Shown in pieces: positions 35,971-43,549 of a DNA stretch of 64,000 nt. This DNA is from Halodesulfovibrio sp. (GTDB lineage Bacteria; Desulfobacterota; Desulfovibrionia; Desulfovibrionales; Desulfovibrionaceae). A program made the translations under genes and the position numbers. The notes below the pieces were generated by a model. That model saw only the letters and a program-made list of their open reading frames with translations. It had not been told where the DNA came from and ran no database searches. The stretch covers positions 1 through 64,000 of the forward strand of contig NZ_JADMLB010000059.1 in NCBI RefSeq assembly GCF_015482765.1, given 5' to 3'. Numbering within the stretch: the first letter of the stretch is position 1; every line of letters starts with the position of its first letter.

Positions 35971-36500
35971 TGGAAATCAAGGAACTTACAGTAGTTTATA
36001 GCGAAGAACAGATTCAGGAACGTGTTAAAGAGCTTGCTGCGCAGATTAACAAAGATTTTGAAGGCAAAGATCTTGTCGTTGTTTGTGTGCTTAAAGGTGC
36101 TTTCATGTTTTTCTCTGATTTATTAAAGCATCTGACCGTTAAACCCGAAATAGATTTTGTGCGCTGTGCAAGCTACGGTAACAGCACTAGCAGCTCTAAA
36201 ACAGTTTCTTTCACTAAAGATCTTGAGATTTCCATTAAAGGAAAACATGTTCTCATCGTGGAAGACATTGTTGACACTGGTCATACCATCTCCTTCCTCA
36301 TGTCTCAGCTTAAAGCACGTGGTGCAGAGTCTCTTAAACTCGCTTCTGTTGTTGAAAAAGTTGAGCGTCGCGAAATTGACGTGGTTGTTGATTACCCTGG
36401 TTTTACTCTGGAAAAAGGGTTTATTGTCGGGTATGGAATGGACTACGCTGAAAAATATCGTGAGTTGGGAGCTATTTACGAAGCAACTGTAATCGAATAA
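35970..36500 (+). CDS. hpt: Hypoxanthine phosphoribosyltransferase
   Basis: Hpt salvages hypoxanthine and guanine with PRPP. The 176-residue protein has VVCVLKGAFMFFSDLL, the PRPP motif VLIVEDIVDTGHTISFL, and the purine-binding KGFIVGYGMDYAEKYREL. It overlaps the preceding acetyltransferase gene by one base, so translation is coupled. Confidence 0.96.
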   Translation: MEIKELTVVYSEEQIQERVKELAAQINKDFEGKDLVVVCVLKGAFMFFSDLLKHLTVKPEIDFVRCASYGNSTSSSKTVSFTKDLEISIKGKHVLIVEDIVDTGHTISFLMSQLKARGAESLKLASVVEKVERREIDVVVDYPGFTLEKGFIVGYGMDYAEKYRELGAIYEATVIE

Positions 36501-36530
36501 CGGTTTTTGAAAACGTAATTGGGAAGCGTT

Positions 36531-37346
36531 ATGCACATTACCTGTCCAAATTGTTCTACAAAGTTTAGTCTTCCAGATGAAATGTTCAAAGATGGAGCTC
36601 AAGCCCGTTGCACTGTATGTGACGAGGTATTTCCTCTTATTCAACCTCAAGAGCACAACGTAGAAGTAGAACCTCAAGAAGAAATAGCCTTTTCTGACTT
36701 GCAAGAGCAGGAAGAGACCGTTGCTCCTGAAGGCAATGTTGATGCTCTGATTGGTGATGAAGGGACATTTGGGCTTGGCGAACCGAAGAAAGCAAAGAAA
36801 AAGTCTGGTAAAGGATGTCTTATCTTTTTTATCATTCTTCTTTTGCTGGGTGGTGCCTGTGCGGGAGCGTGGCTTTTAGCTCCGGATCTTATCAGGCAGT
36901 TTATGCCGATGGATAAAAACTTGCAGAGTGTTTCTGCAACAGCAGCAAATGACGTTTCTCGAATTTCGCTTAAAAACATTAGCCAGTATTACATTACTAA
37001 TGAGAAAATCGGCCAGATTTTTGTTATCGAAGGTGATGCTGAGAACCGCTTTGGGGTACCTAAAGAGTTAATTAAGGTTGAAGCAACATTGTATGATGCC
37101 AATAATGTGGCAATTGCCAGCCAGCAGCAGTTGGGTGGCTCTGGAGTTTCTCTTTTCCAGCTTCAAGTTTTAGCTAAAGAAGAGCTCGCTGACGCATTGA
37201 ACAATAAGGTTGAAATTTTAACAAACAACACGAACGTGATGCCGACAAAATCTGTTCACTTTATGGTTGTCTTTTATGATCCTCCAAAAGGTGTTGCTGA
37301 GTTTGGTGTTAAGGTTGTTGAAGCTAAAAATCCTCCAGTTCAGTAG
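36531..37346 (+). CDS. Zinc-ribbon membrane protein with DUF3426 domain
   Basis: The 271-residue protein starts with an MJ0042-type zinc ribbon (ITCPNCSTKFSLPDE, then RCTVCDEVFPL), followed by an acidic linker, a basic patch KKAKKKSGKG, one membrane segment (CLIFFIILLLLGGACAGAWLL, about residues 103-123) and a C-terminal beta-rich DUF3426 domain that would lie in the periplasm. ATG 36531 follows GGGAAG; the in-frame TTG at 36519 is less likely. The family is widespread but its function is unknown. Confidence 0.83.
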   Translation: MHITCPNCSTKFSLPDEMFKDGAQARCTVCDEVFPLIQPQEHNVEVEPQEEIAFSDLQEQEETVAPEGNVDALIGDEGTFGLGEPKKAKKKSGKGCLIFFIILLLLGGACAGAWLLAPDLIRQFMPMDKNLQSVSATAANDVSRISLKNISQYYITNEKIGQIFVIEGDAENRFGVPKELIKVEATLYDANNVAIASQQQLGGSGVSLFQLQVLAKEELADALNNKVEILTNNTNVMPTKSVHFMVVFYDPPKGVAEFGVKVVEAKNPPVQ

Positions 37347-37352
37347 TTTACA

Positions 37353-38702
37353 GTGAAAACTCGCGAAATATATATTTGTTCCTCCTGCGGCGCGTCTTCT
37401 GCGCAGTGGCGTGGGCAATGTCCGAAATGTAAGGAGTGGAATACACTTGAGGCTCGCACTGTTTCTAAAGAGCAGGCCAAAAGGCGTGGTTCCACTCCTT
37501 TAGTCTCTTCTGGTTCTGAAATTATTCCTCTGAAGGATGTGAAAGAAGAAAATCACACTCCGTTCGGAACCGGAATGAGAGAATTAGATAGAATTTTAGG
37601 CTCAGGGCTTGTGCCTGGAGCTGCTTTGCTCATCGGCGGTGAACCGGGAATAGGCAAATCAACTTTGTTGTTGCAAGTTGCCGGCGGTGTAGCTGAGGCA
37701 GGCAAACAGGTTTTGTATGTTTCCGGTGAGGAGTCTCTTGGACAGCTTCGTTCCAGAGCGTCACGTCTAGGAGCTTTAGACGAAAATTTAATCGCAATTT
37801 CGACTTCCAAGCTTGATGATGTGTTGCCAGTATTAGAGTCTTCAAATCCTCCTGATTTGTTGATCGTGGACTCTGTCCAGACTGTTTCTTCTATCCGCGT
37901 AGAGGGACTTCCGGGAAGCGTGACGCAGGTTCGTGCTGTCTCAATTGAGTTAATCGAAACATGCAAACGTGTCGGGACATCTCTTTTACTTGTCGGTCAT
38001 GTAACAAAAGATGGACAGCTTGCTGGTCCTAAACTGCTTGAACACATGGTTGATACGGTTATCTCTATTGAAGGTGATCGCCGGCAAATGTACCGTATGA
38101 TGAGGGTTATCAAAAACCGTTTTGGTCCCAATCAGGAACTGATTGTTTTTGAAATGGTACAGGACGGCATGCAGATCGTTGATGACCCTTCGACATATTT
38201 CTTAGGTGCTCGTGATCCTCAGCTGTCAGGAACAGCTGTTGTTATGGCTGTTGATGGACAACGTCCGTTTGCTGTAGAAGTTCAGGCGTTGGTGAGCCGT
38301 AGTTATCTTTCTATTCCACGTCGTACTGGACTTGGTTTTGATGTTAACAGGTTACATTTGTTGTTAGCTGTTTTGGAAAAGCGTCTGCGTTTAAATTTTG
38401 CTGAAGTCGATATTTATGCAAAAGTCGGTGGCGGAATGAAGCTGCAAGATCCGGGGATGGATCTTGCCTTGATTGCTGCTGTTCTTTCATCCTTTTATGA
38501 TCTTCCTCTTCCTCCAAAATCTGTTCTTTGGGGAGAGGTGGACTTGAATGGGCAAGTACGGCCAGTTGCTTCGCATGATATTAGATATCGTCAGGCTACG
38601 CGCCTTGGATATCGTCCTGTGTTATGTCCGGAAACGGAACCGGAAACAGGGCTACGAACAATAGTTCAGTTACAGGAAGCTCTTTTTAGTAAGAACGGGT
38701 AA
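37353..38702 (+). CDS. radA: DNA repair protein RadA
   Basis: RadA is a RecA-related, Lon-linked ATPase that promotes branch migration. The 449-residue protein has the N-terminal zinc finger (CSSCG and CPKCKEW), Walker A GGEPGIGKST, Walker B DLLIVDSVQ, the family-specific KNRFG motif, and a C-terminal Lon-protease-like domain (YAKVGGGMKLQDPGMDLALIAAVLSS) lacking catalytic function. The start is GTG at 37353. A strong terminator follows. Confidence 0.96.
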   Translation: MKTREIYICSSCGASSAQWRGQCPKCKEWNTLEARTVSKEQAKRRGSTPLVSSGSEIIPLKDVKEENHTPFGTGMRELDRILGSGLVPGAALLIGGEPGIGKSTLLLQVAGGVAEAGKQVLYVSGEESLGQLRSRASRLGALDENLIAISTSKLDDVLPVLESSNPPDLLIVDSVQTVSSIRVEGLPGSVTQVRAVSIELIETCKRVGTSLLLVGHVTKDGQLAGPKLLEHMVDTVISIEGDRRQMYRMMRVIKNRFGPNQELIVFEMVQDGMQIVDDPSTYFLGARDPQLSGTAVVMAVDGQRPFAVEVQALVSRSYLSIPRRTGLGFDVNRLHLLLAVLEKRLRLNFAEVDIYAKVGGGMKLQDPGMDLALIAAVLSSFYDLPLPPKSVLWGEVDLNGQVRPVASHDIRYRQATRLGYRPVLCPETEPETGLRTIVQLQEALFSKNG

Positions 38703-38742
38703 TAGTACTATTGCATTCTGAATGCGTTGAAGGGTAGCAATG

Positions 38743-38779
38743 CACCAAAACCTCTTATTGAGTTTTGGTGTTTTTTTTG
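38743..38779 (+). terminator. Intrinsic terminator of radA
   Basis: Arms CACCAAAAC / GTTTTGGTG around a ten-base loop are followed by eight Ts. Confidence 0.9.
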
Positions 38780-38859
38780 CCGTTTTTTTCATGATTTCTC
38801 ATAGGTGTTCTTTGTAAAAGGGTGTATTTTTATCCCTCTGTAAATAAAGGCAAAATGTA

Positions 38860-40728
38860 ATGTTAGATGACATGTATACACAACGTGACGGTGTCGAGCG
38901 TCATGAAAATCATACAGCTATGACTTCTTCTCTAGTGCAAGTCGGAGCTGGTGATGATTTATGCGTAGTCTTTTATGTACGCCTGACGTTGCAGTCTGAT
39001 CTGGCAACAGAAACTCCTGCTTCCTTTTTTGCTGCACACAAAGAAGAAGGCTCTATTTTTTATCTTCCAGAGTTAACAGCGTTGCCTGCTTTGGATGAAT
39101 ATACTGTTGGTAGTCGTTATCTACAATATCATATTTTATTGATGAAACCGCAGGAACAAGGACAAGCAATCGTTTGTCCGAAGTTTGATGCGTTAGGTAC
39201 CTCTGAATCTGTTCAACTTGGTGTTACTACAGAGTTTCATACTAAAAGTGTAACTGGGGTTTTTTCTCAGTATTTTTTGTCATCTGCTGGACGTGGACAT
39301 GCTGATCTTTCAGAGGTTGCATCAGAATTGTCTGATGTTTTGCAGCCTGTATTGTTACCTGAATTTGAAAAAGAGACCTCTGTGGACGGTGGTTCAGAAG
39401 GTTACTCCTCTGAGTTTGCCTATCCTAATGATGTAACTAATAAATATAATGACGATGTTCCCGTTTCTTTTTTTGATGAAACTGCCAATGAAAGCAGGGA
39501 TGAGACTTCCCTTACCACAACAGCAAAAGAATTTTTTGAGGACATTGAGGCCGTCGAAGGTAAGGGCAATGCCATAAGTGCAGAAAGCGAGTCAGAAGTT
39601 ATTGCTGACACTTCTGTAGAGGAAGCTATAACCTCTTCATGCTCTGCATTACCTGATATAGAATTAATTAAAAGTGCATGCAGTACAAACCAGTTTGCTT
39701 TAAGGGCAGGGATTCCAACTTTACAGCGTAGTAAAGAACATGAGGCTAAACTTAACCGTTTAATATCCCGTGTAAGTGAATTGTCAGGGATTCAGTCACG
39801 ATTATATGATCATGCGTTGAATCATGAAGATGATTTGTTGCGGAGTATTGCAGACGAAGTCGATCGTCTTTATTGCGTGTTAAAGGACTCAGCACTTGAA
39901 TTGCGCATGGTTTCTTTGGAACCTTTATTGTTGGCAATGAAAGAATGGCTGGAAGAAGCAGCGGGTGAAGTCGGCCGGTCAGTTCAGTTTTCTTTAGAAG
40001 GGACAGACGTTCAAGTCGACGCAGTTGTTGCCGAAAGAATGATTGAGGCTTTAACAGCATATCTGTCTATAGTCCTTTCAACTTGTTTTGAATATAGCCA
40101 TTCTATAGCAATATCCTTATCGGTTGAGTACTCTGGAACTGACGTTTTATTACTTCTGATTCATCCTGAAGCAAAAAACGAAAAAGATAATGTGATTTCT
40201 ACTGCGCCAGCACTTGTGAAACTTCAGTCAGAATTTTTTGATATGCATGGAGCTATGTCAGTTGAGACAAGTGAAAGCAAAGAGAAGTTGATACGAATTA
40301 GTTTCCCAGTAACACAGGCAATGGTTGAAGGCTTGTTGGTTCAATGTGGAGATGAGGAATATCTGGTTCCGATAAATCAGGTCTCAGAATGTATTGAATG
40401 TAGCACTAAAATGGGCGTTGAAGCTAAAGAGAACAAGGTCATCATTGGTGGTGAAGCAATTCCGTATGTTCGCTTGCGAGAATACGTTGGACTGGAGGGG
40501 CAAGGTGGCCATGAGCAATGTGTGGTTATTCAGTCTTTATCTGGTACGTTTGGGTTGATTGTTGATGGTATTGCCGGTGATATGCAAGCAGCTGTAAAAA
40601 CAGTAGGGCTTCTTTATCAACATATCGAAATGATTTCGGGAGTTTCTATTAAGCCCAACGGAGCTCCTTGTTTGGTTTTGAACTTGCAGCATCTACAAAC
40701 TGTTGCGGATTGTTTGATAATTAAGTAA
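38860..40728 (+). CDS. CheA-like protein without Hpt domain and with degenerate kinase domain
   Basis: The 622-residue protein follows the order of a chemotaxis kinase but lacks the catalytic parts. Residues about 30-110 resemble the region that follows the Hpt domain in many CheA proteins (LPALDEY...YLQYHI). A long acidic linker follows (150-285). Residues 295-345 look like the P3 dimerisation helices (KLNRLISRVSELSGIQSRL), then LRMVSLEPLL at about 348 matches the P3-P4 junction. The P4 region (350-485) has no N-box HLIRNAIDH, and the DxGxG and GxGxG loops are absent. The C-terminal P5/CheW-like domain (from VEGLLVQCGDEEYLVPI, about 488) is well kept. No phospho-accepting His motif is seen. 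It may act as a receptor-coupling scaffold. No other che genes are nearby. Confidence 0.72.
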   Translation: MLDDMYTQRDGVERHENHTAMTSSLVQVGAGDDLCVVFYVRLTLQSDLATETPASFFAAHKEEGSIFYLPELTALPALDEYTVGSRYLQYHILLMKPQEQGQAIVCPKFDALGTSESVQLGVTTEFHTKSVTGVFSQYFLSSAGRGHADLSEVASELSDVLQPVLLPEFEKETSVDGGSEGYSSEFAYPNDVTNKYNDDVPVSFFDETANESRDETSLTTTAKEFFEDIEAVEGKGNAISAESESEVIADTSVEEAITSSCSALPDIELIKSACSTNQFALRAGIPTLQRSKEHEAKLNRLISRVSELSGIQSRLYDHALNHEDDLLRSIADEVDRLYCVLKDSALELRMVSLEPLLLAMKEWLEEAAGEVGRSVQFSLEGTDVQVDAVVAERMIEALTAYLSIVLSTCFEYSHSIAISLSVEYSGTDVLLLLIHPEAKNEKDNVISTAPALVKLQSEFFDMHGAMSVETSESKEKLIRISFPVTQAMVEGLLVQCGDEEYLVPINQVSECIECSTKMGVEAKENKVIIGGEAIPYVRLREYVGLEGQGGHEQCVVIQSLSGTFGLIVDGIAGDMQAAVKTVGLLYQHIEMISGVSIKPNGAPCLVLNLQHLQTVADCLIIK

Positions 40729-41066
40729 AAGTGTAAATATTGAGTAGGCAACCAAACATGATGTAAGTTGTTTGTTCATACTAAATAAAAATGAAAACAA
40801 GCAGTAATCTGCTTGTTTTTTATATGTCGAGTCTTTTATTTGGCGGATAGAGTCTTGTGTAGTCCTTTTTGTTCATCTTGTAGTACAATGGGACAGTGAC
40901 TTTTCCGCGGTTGGTTTGGTAAGATTTTATTGGGTGTAATTCCTAATAAGGATGGACAGTGTGTATACTGTAGTGTACAAGGCCTCCACAGTTTGAGAGA
41001 AGAAATTCTTTTAAAGCACACTTATAAATAATTTATAATAAAAATAACTATTAAGAAGGGCGTAAT
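40729..41066. other. Intergenic region between the CheA-like gene and the sulfite reductase gene
   Basis: It holds the terminator of the CheA-like gene near 40800 and then about 240 bases upstream of the sulfite reductase, which must contain its promoter. No gene or known RNA is evident; AT-rich sequence and AAGAAGGGCG precede the sulfite reductase ATG. Confidence 0.5.
40795..40822 (+). terminator. Intrinsic terminator of the CheA-like gene
   Basis: The stem CAAGCAG / CTGCTTG with a TAAT loop is followed by a T-run. Confidence 0.85.
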
Positions 41067-41717
41067 ATGACTACTCCAGATGGTGCAATTTTACAGCGTG
41101 ATAAAGAAACCTATGCTATTGTTCCTCGTACTCCGGCTGGTATGTTGACTCCAGATGTTCTCGAAACTATCGCGTACGTCTGTCGTAAGTATGAAGTACC
41201 TATTATTAAAATTACTTCTGGTCAGCGTATGGCCCTTGTAGGAATGAAAAAGGAGCAGGTTGAACCTATCTGGGAAGAGCTCAAGTGGAAAGTTGGCCGT
41301 GCGACAGAGCTTTGTGTTCACTACGTTCAGGCGTGTCCAGGTACTGCAGTCTGTAAGCTCGGCGTACAGGATTCTCTCGGCTTTGGTCTTGAAATTGAAG
41401 AATCTATGTACGGCAAGCCATTCCCTGCTAAAGTTAAGTTTGGTATTTCCGGTTGCCCAATGTGCTGTGGCGAAAGCCGTGTTCGTGACATCGGTCTCGT
41501 AGGAACCAAAAAAGGTTGGGAAGTAATTGTAGGCGGTAACTCCGGCCCTCGTCCTCGTATTGGTGATACTCTTGCTAAGGATTTAACCCAGGACGAAGCA
41601 CAGGCTCTTATTGAGAAGTTCCTTGATTACTACCGTGAAAACTCAGGAAAACGTGTGCGTATTTCTAAGTTCGTAGAAAAGGAAGGAATTGAGGCAATTA
41701 AAGAAGCTATTATGTAG
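41067..41717 (+). CDS. Assimilatory-type small sulfite reductase (siroheme, 4Fe-4S)
   Basis: The 216-residue protein resembles the low-molecular-weight, low-spin sulfite reductase described from Desulfovibrio. It has a single copy of the nitrite/sulfite reductase fold, with the siroheme/[4Fe-4S] ligands in CPGTAVCKLGVQDS and GCPMCCGESRVRD. Upstream, TSGQRMALVGM matches the substrate-side half-domain. It is about a third to half the length of dissimilatory DsrA or DsrB, and lacks their ferredoxin insert. It is transcribed alone from its own long upstream region. Activity would be six-electron reduction of sulfite; its true cellular role in sulfate reducers remains debated. Confidence 0.9.
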   Translation: MTTPDGAILQRDKETYAIVPRTPAGMLTPDVLETIAYVCRKYEVPIIKITSGQRMALVGMKKEQVEPIWEELKWKVGRATELCVHYVQACPGTAVCKLGVQDSLGFGLEIEESMYGKPFPAKVKFGISGCPMCCGESRVRDIGLVGTKKGWEVIVGGNSGPRPRIGDTLAKDLTQDEAQALIEKFLDYYRENSGKRVRISKFVEKEGIEAIKEAIM

Positions 41718-41730
41718 TTTCAATTGTTAA

Positions 41731-41784
41731 TAAAAAAAAGCTCAAAGATATGCATTTCTTGCAGGTCTTTGAGCTTTTTTTTTA
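41731..41784. terminator. Bidirectional intrinsic terminator between sulfite reductase and DUF190 genes
   Basis: Arms AAAAGCTCAAAGA / TCTTTGAGCTTTT enclose a loop of about 17 bases and are flanked by A- and T-runs. Confidence 0.88.
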
Positions 41785-41787
41785 TAC

Positions 41788-42120
41788 TTATTTTGCTGAG
41801 GATACGACTGTTACATCTTCCTGTAGTATGAGCGCCTCAGCGGCGAATTGTTCTAATTTTGGAATAAAGTTTTGAATGTTCTCTTTTGTGTCGATTATTT
41901 GTATAAGAAGGGGGAGGTCTTCAGAGATACGTAATATACCCATAGAGTGTATCTTTTTGTCTCTACCGTAACTGTAGAGTCCTCTAAAAACTGAGACACC
42001 TGCCAAATCGGCATTTTTTGCTTGTTCCATGATGACCTCGTAGAGGCTTTGTCCTGCAAACTGATCTTTTTCACTAATGTAGATACTTAATCTTTGTACG
42101 GTGCCTTGTAAGTGATGCAT
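41788..42120 (-). CDS. DUF190 family protein (PII-like fold) associated with CrcB
   Basis: The 110-residue protein belongs to the DUF190 family, which has a ferredoxin-like fold similar to PII signal proteins. Visible features are LSIYISEKDQFAGQSLYEVIMEQA, VSVFRGLYSYGRDKKIH and the ILRISEDLPLLIQIID strand. DUF190 genes occur very often beside fluoride channel genes, as here: it follows crcB by nine bases on the same strand. A regulatory or sensing role for the channel is an inference. Confidence 0.87.
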   Translation of the reverse strand: MHHLQGTVQRLSIYISEKDQFAGQSLYEVIMEQAKNADLAGVSVFRGLYSYGRDKKIHSMGILRISEDLPLLIQIIDTKENIQNFIPKLEQFAAEALILQEDVTVVSSAK

Positions 42121-42129
42121 TCTTTTCTC

Positions 42130-42504
42130 CTATAGCATTCTACCTAATGAGAGTCCGAGCTTTAGTAGGATAATTCCGGTAATTATTTGACCGACCACAT
42201 TTAAAAGAAAGTATGGCCATTGTGTAGAGTCTAAAAGGGCTGCAGATTCAAAAATGAATGTGGAAAACGTAGTAAAAGCTCCCATAAAACCGGTGAGGAT
42301 GATTGCTCTAAAGTCCGGTGACAGCGAAAGTCTGTCTTGTGCGTATGCCCATATTAGACCGAACAAGAAGCAGCCGATAACGTTGACAAGGTATGTGCCA
42401 ATAGGAAAGCTAATGTTTATTGCCCGCTGAAAAACTCCTGAGAGTAGGTAGCGGCTTAAACTGCCGAATCCTCCAGCACAAAACAAAAGAATAATCTTAG
42501 TCAT
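42130..42504 (-). CDS. crcB: Fluoride ion channel CrcB/Fluc
   Basis: Fluc channels export fluoride passively as antiparallel dimers. The 124-residue protein has four membrane segments and the family motifs [31 protein letters not shown] and [12 protein letters not shown], which includes the Phe box and the sodium-site region. The 46 bases before its start, shared with a divergent gene, are too short for, and do not match, a fluoride riboswitch. Confidence 0.95.
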   Translation of the reverse strand: MTKIILLFCAGGFGSLSRYLLSGVFQRAINISFPIGTYLVNVIGCFLFGLIWAYAQDRLSLSPDFRAIILTGFMGAFTTFSTFIFESAALLDSTQWPYFLLNVVGQIITGIILLKLGLSLGRML

Positions 42505-42550
42505 GCTGTGTCCTTGGTTATAGTAATAAAAAATTTTTGGAAGTTATTTT

Positions 42551-43150
42551 ATGGCGTTCGAAATAGAATTAAAATTTGTACATGTCGACCTTTCTGTGGT
42601 GCGCGAGAAACTATCAGCACTCGGTGGTTTGTGTAAAGGCAGACATCTGGAGCGTAATGTTGTTTTTGATTCTCCACAGCGTGAAATGAAAGAAGAAGGT
42701 AAGTTGCTGCGTCTACGTACCAAGCAATGGAAAGACTCTCATGAGACTGTTCTTACATTGAAACTTCCTCCAAAAGGTGACATTCCAGAAGACGTCAAAA
42801 TATACGATGAACGGGAAACATTAGTCGAGAGCTTTGACGGAACCTATGCTATTCTGGAAGGACTGGGATATGACGGTGCGTTCCGTTATGATAAAATGCG
42901 TGAAGAGTGGATGCTCGATAATGTTGTTATTTGCCTTGATGAACTGTCTTTTGACACTGTTATTGAGTTGGAAGGCGAGCGCGATGATATTTTATCGCTG
43001 GCAGAAAAATTAGTTTTGCCCAAAGAAAGTGCATCAACAGCAACATATCATGAGCTTCATAAGGCTTATCGGGAAAGGCTTGGGCTTGCGCCGCAGGACA
43101 GTTTTTATTTTTCAGAAGAAGAGTGTCAGAGTTTGCTGAAAACACTATAA
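42551..43150 (+). CDS. CYTH-domain protein (class IV adenylate cyclase-like)
   Basis: The 199-residue protein is a CYTH domain: it has the N-terminal signature FEIELKF (ExExK), then LLRLRTKQW, VLTLKLPP, RYDKMREEWM, VVICLDEL and a closing VIELEGE. CYTH proteins bind triphosphates in a tunnel with two metals; class IV cyclases (CyaB) make cAMP, and others act as triphosphatases. Which reaction this one does cannot be told. The gene is divergent from crcB. Confidence 0.87.
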   Translation: MAFEIELKFVHVDLSVVREKLSALGGLCKGRHLERNVVFDSPQREMKEEGKLLRLRTKQWKDSHETVLTLKLPPKGDIPEDVKIYDERETLVESFDGTYAILEGLGYDGAFRYDKMREEWMLDNVVICLDELSFDTVIELEGERDDILSLAEKLVLPKESASTATYHELHKAYRERLGLAPQDSFYFSEEECQSLLKTL

Positions 43151-43236
43151 AAAGTATGTAGAGGACTTTTTTTCCTCTTCTACTGGTTGTAATTCCCGTA
43201 TCTGGCATTAACAATACTATATGCAATGGATTCATT

Positions 43237-43548
43237 ATGGCTGAACATCATAGACCGGATTTTGATTCTGACATTCTACTAGAAGAAGACTTGAAGGAGC
43301 CTCGAAAATTTCGAGTGCTCATGCACAATGATGACTATACCACAATGGATTTCGTCATTTTGATTCTTGTTGAGGTGTTTAGAAAAACAACCCAACAAGC
43401 CACACAGATTATGCTGAGTATCCATGAGAAAGGCGCTGGAGAGTGTGGTATTTACACCGCAGAAGTTGCAGAAACGAAGATTGCAATTGTACGCGCTCGT
43501 GCCAAGGAAGCTGGCTATCCTCTAAAATGCACAATGGAAGAGGTGTAA
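43237..43548 (+). CDS. clpS: ATP-dependent Clp protease adaptor ClpS
   Basis: ClpS delivers N-degron substrates to ClpAP. The 103-residue protein has the core FRVLMHNDDYTTMDFVILIL, with the Asn-Asp that recognises the N-terminal residue, and HEKGAGECGIYTAEVAETK. It is followed by clpA after one base, and then aat, so the recognition, degradation and tagging steps of the leucine N-degron pathway are encoded together. Confidence 0.97.
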   Translation: MAEHHRPDFDSDILLEEDLKEPRKFRVLMHNDDYTTMDFVILILVEVFRKTTQQATQIMLSIHEKGAGECGIYTAEVAETKIAIVRARAKEAGYPLKCTMEEV

Positions 43549-43549
43549 T

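Noticed and set aside
36123-36704. 193-residue minus-strand open frame over hpt
   Set aside because: Antisense shadow of hpt and the Zn-ribbon gene, both of which have clear homology.
42505-42550. Fluoride riboswitch before crcB
   Set aside because: The 46-base gap is too short and lacks the crcB-motif conserved bases.
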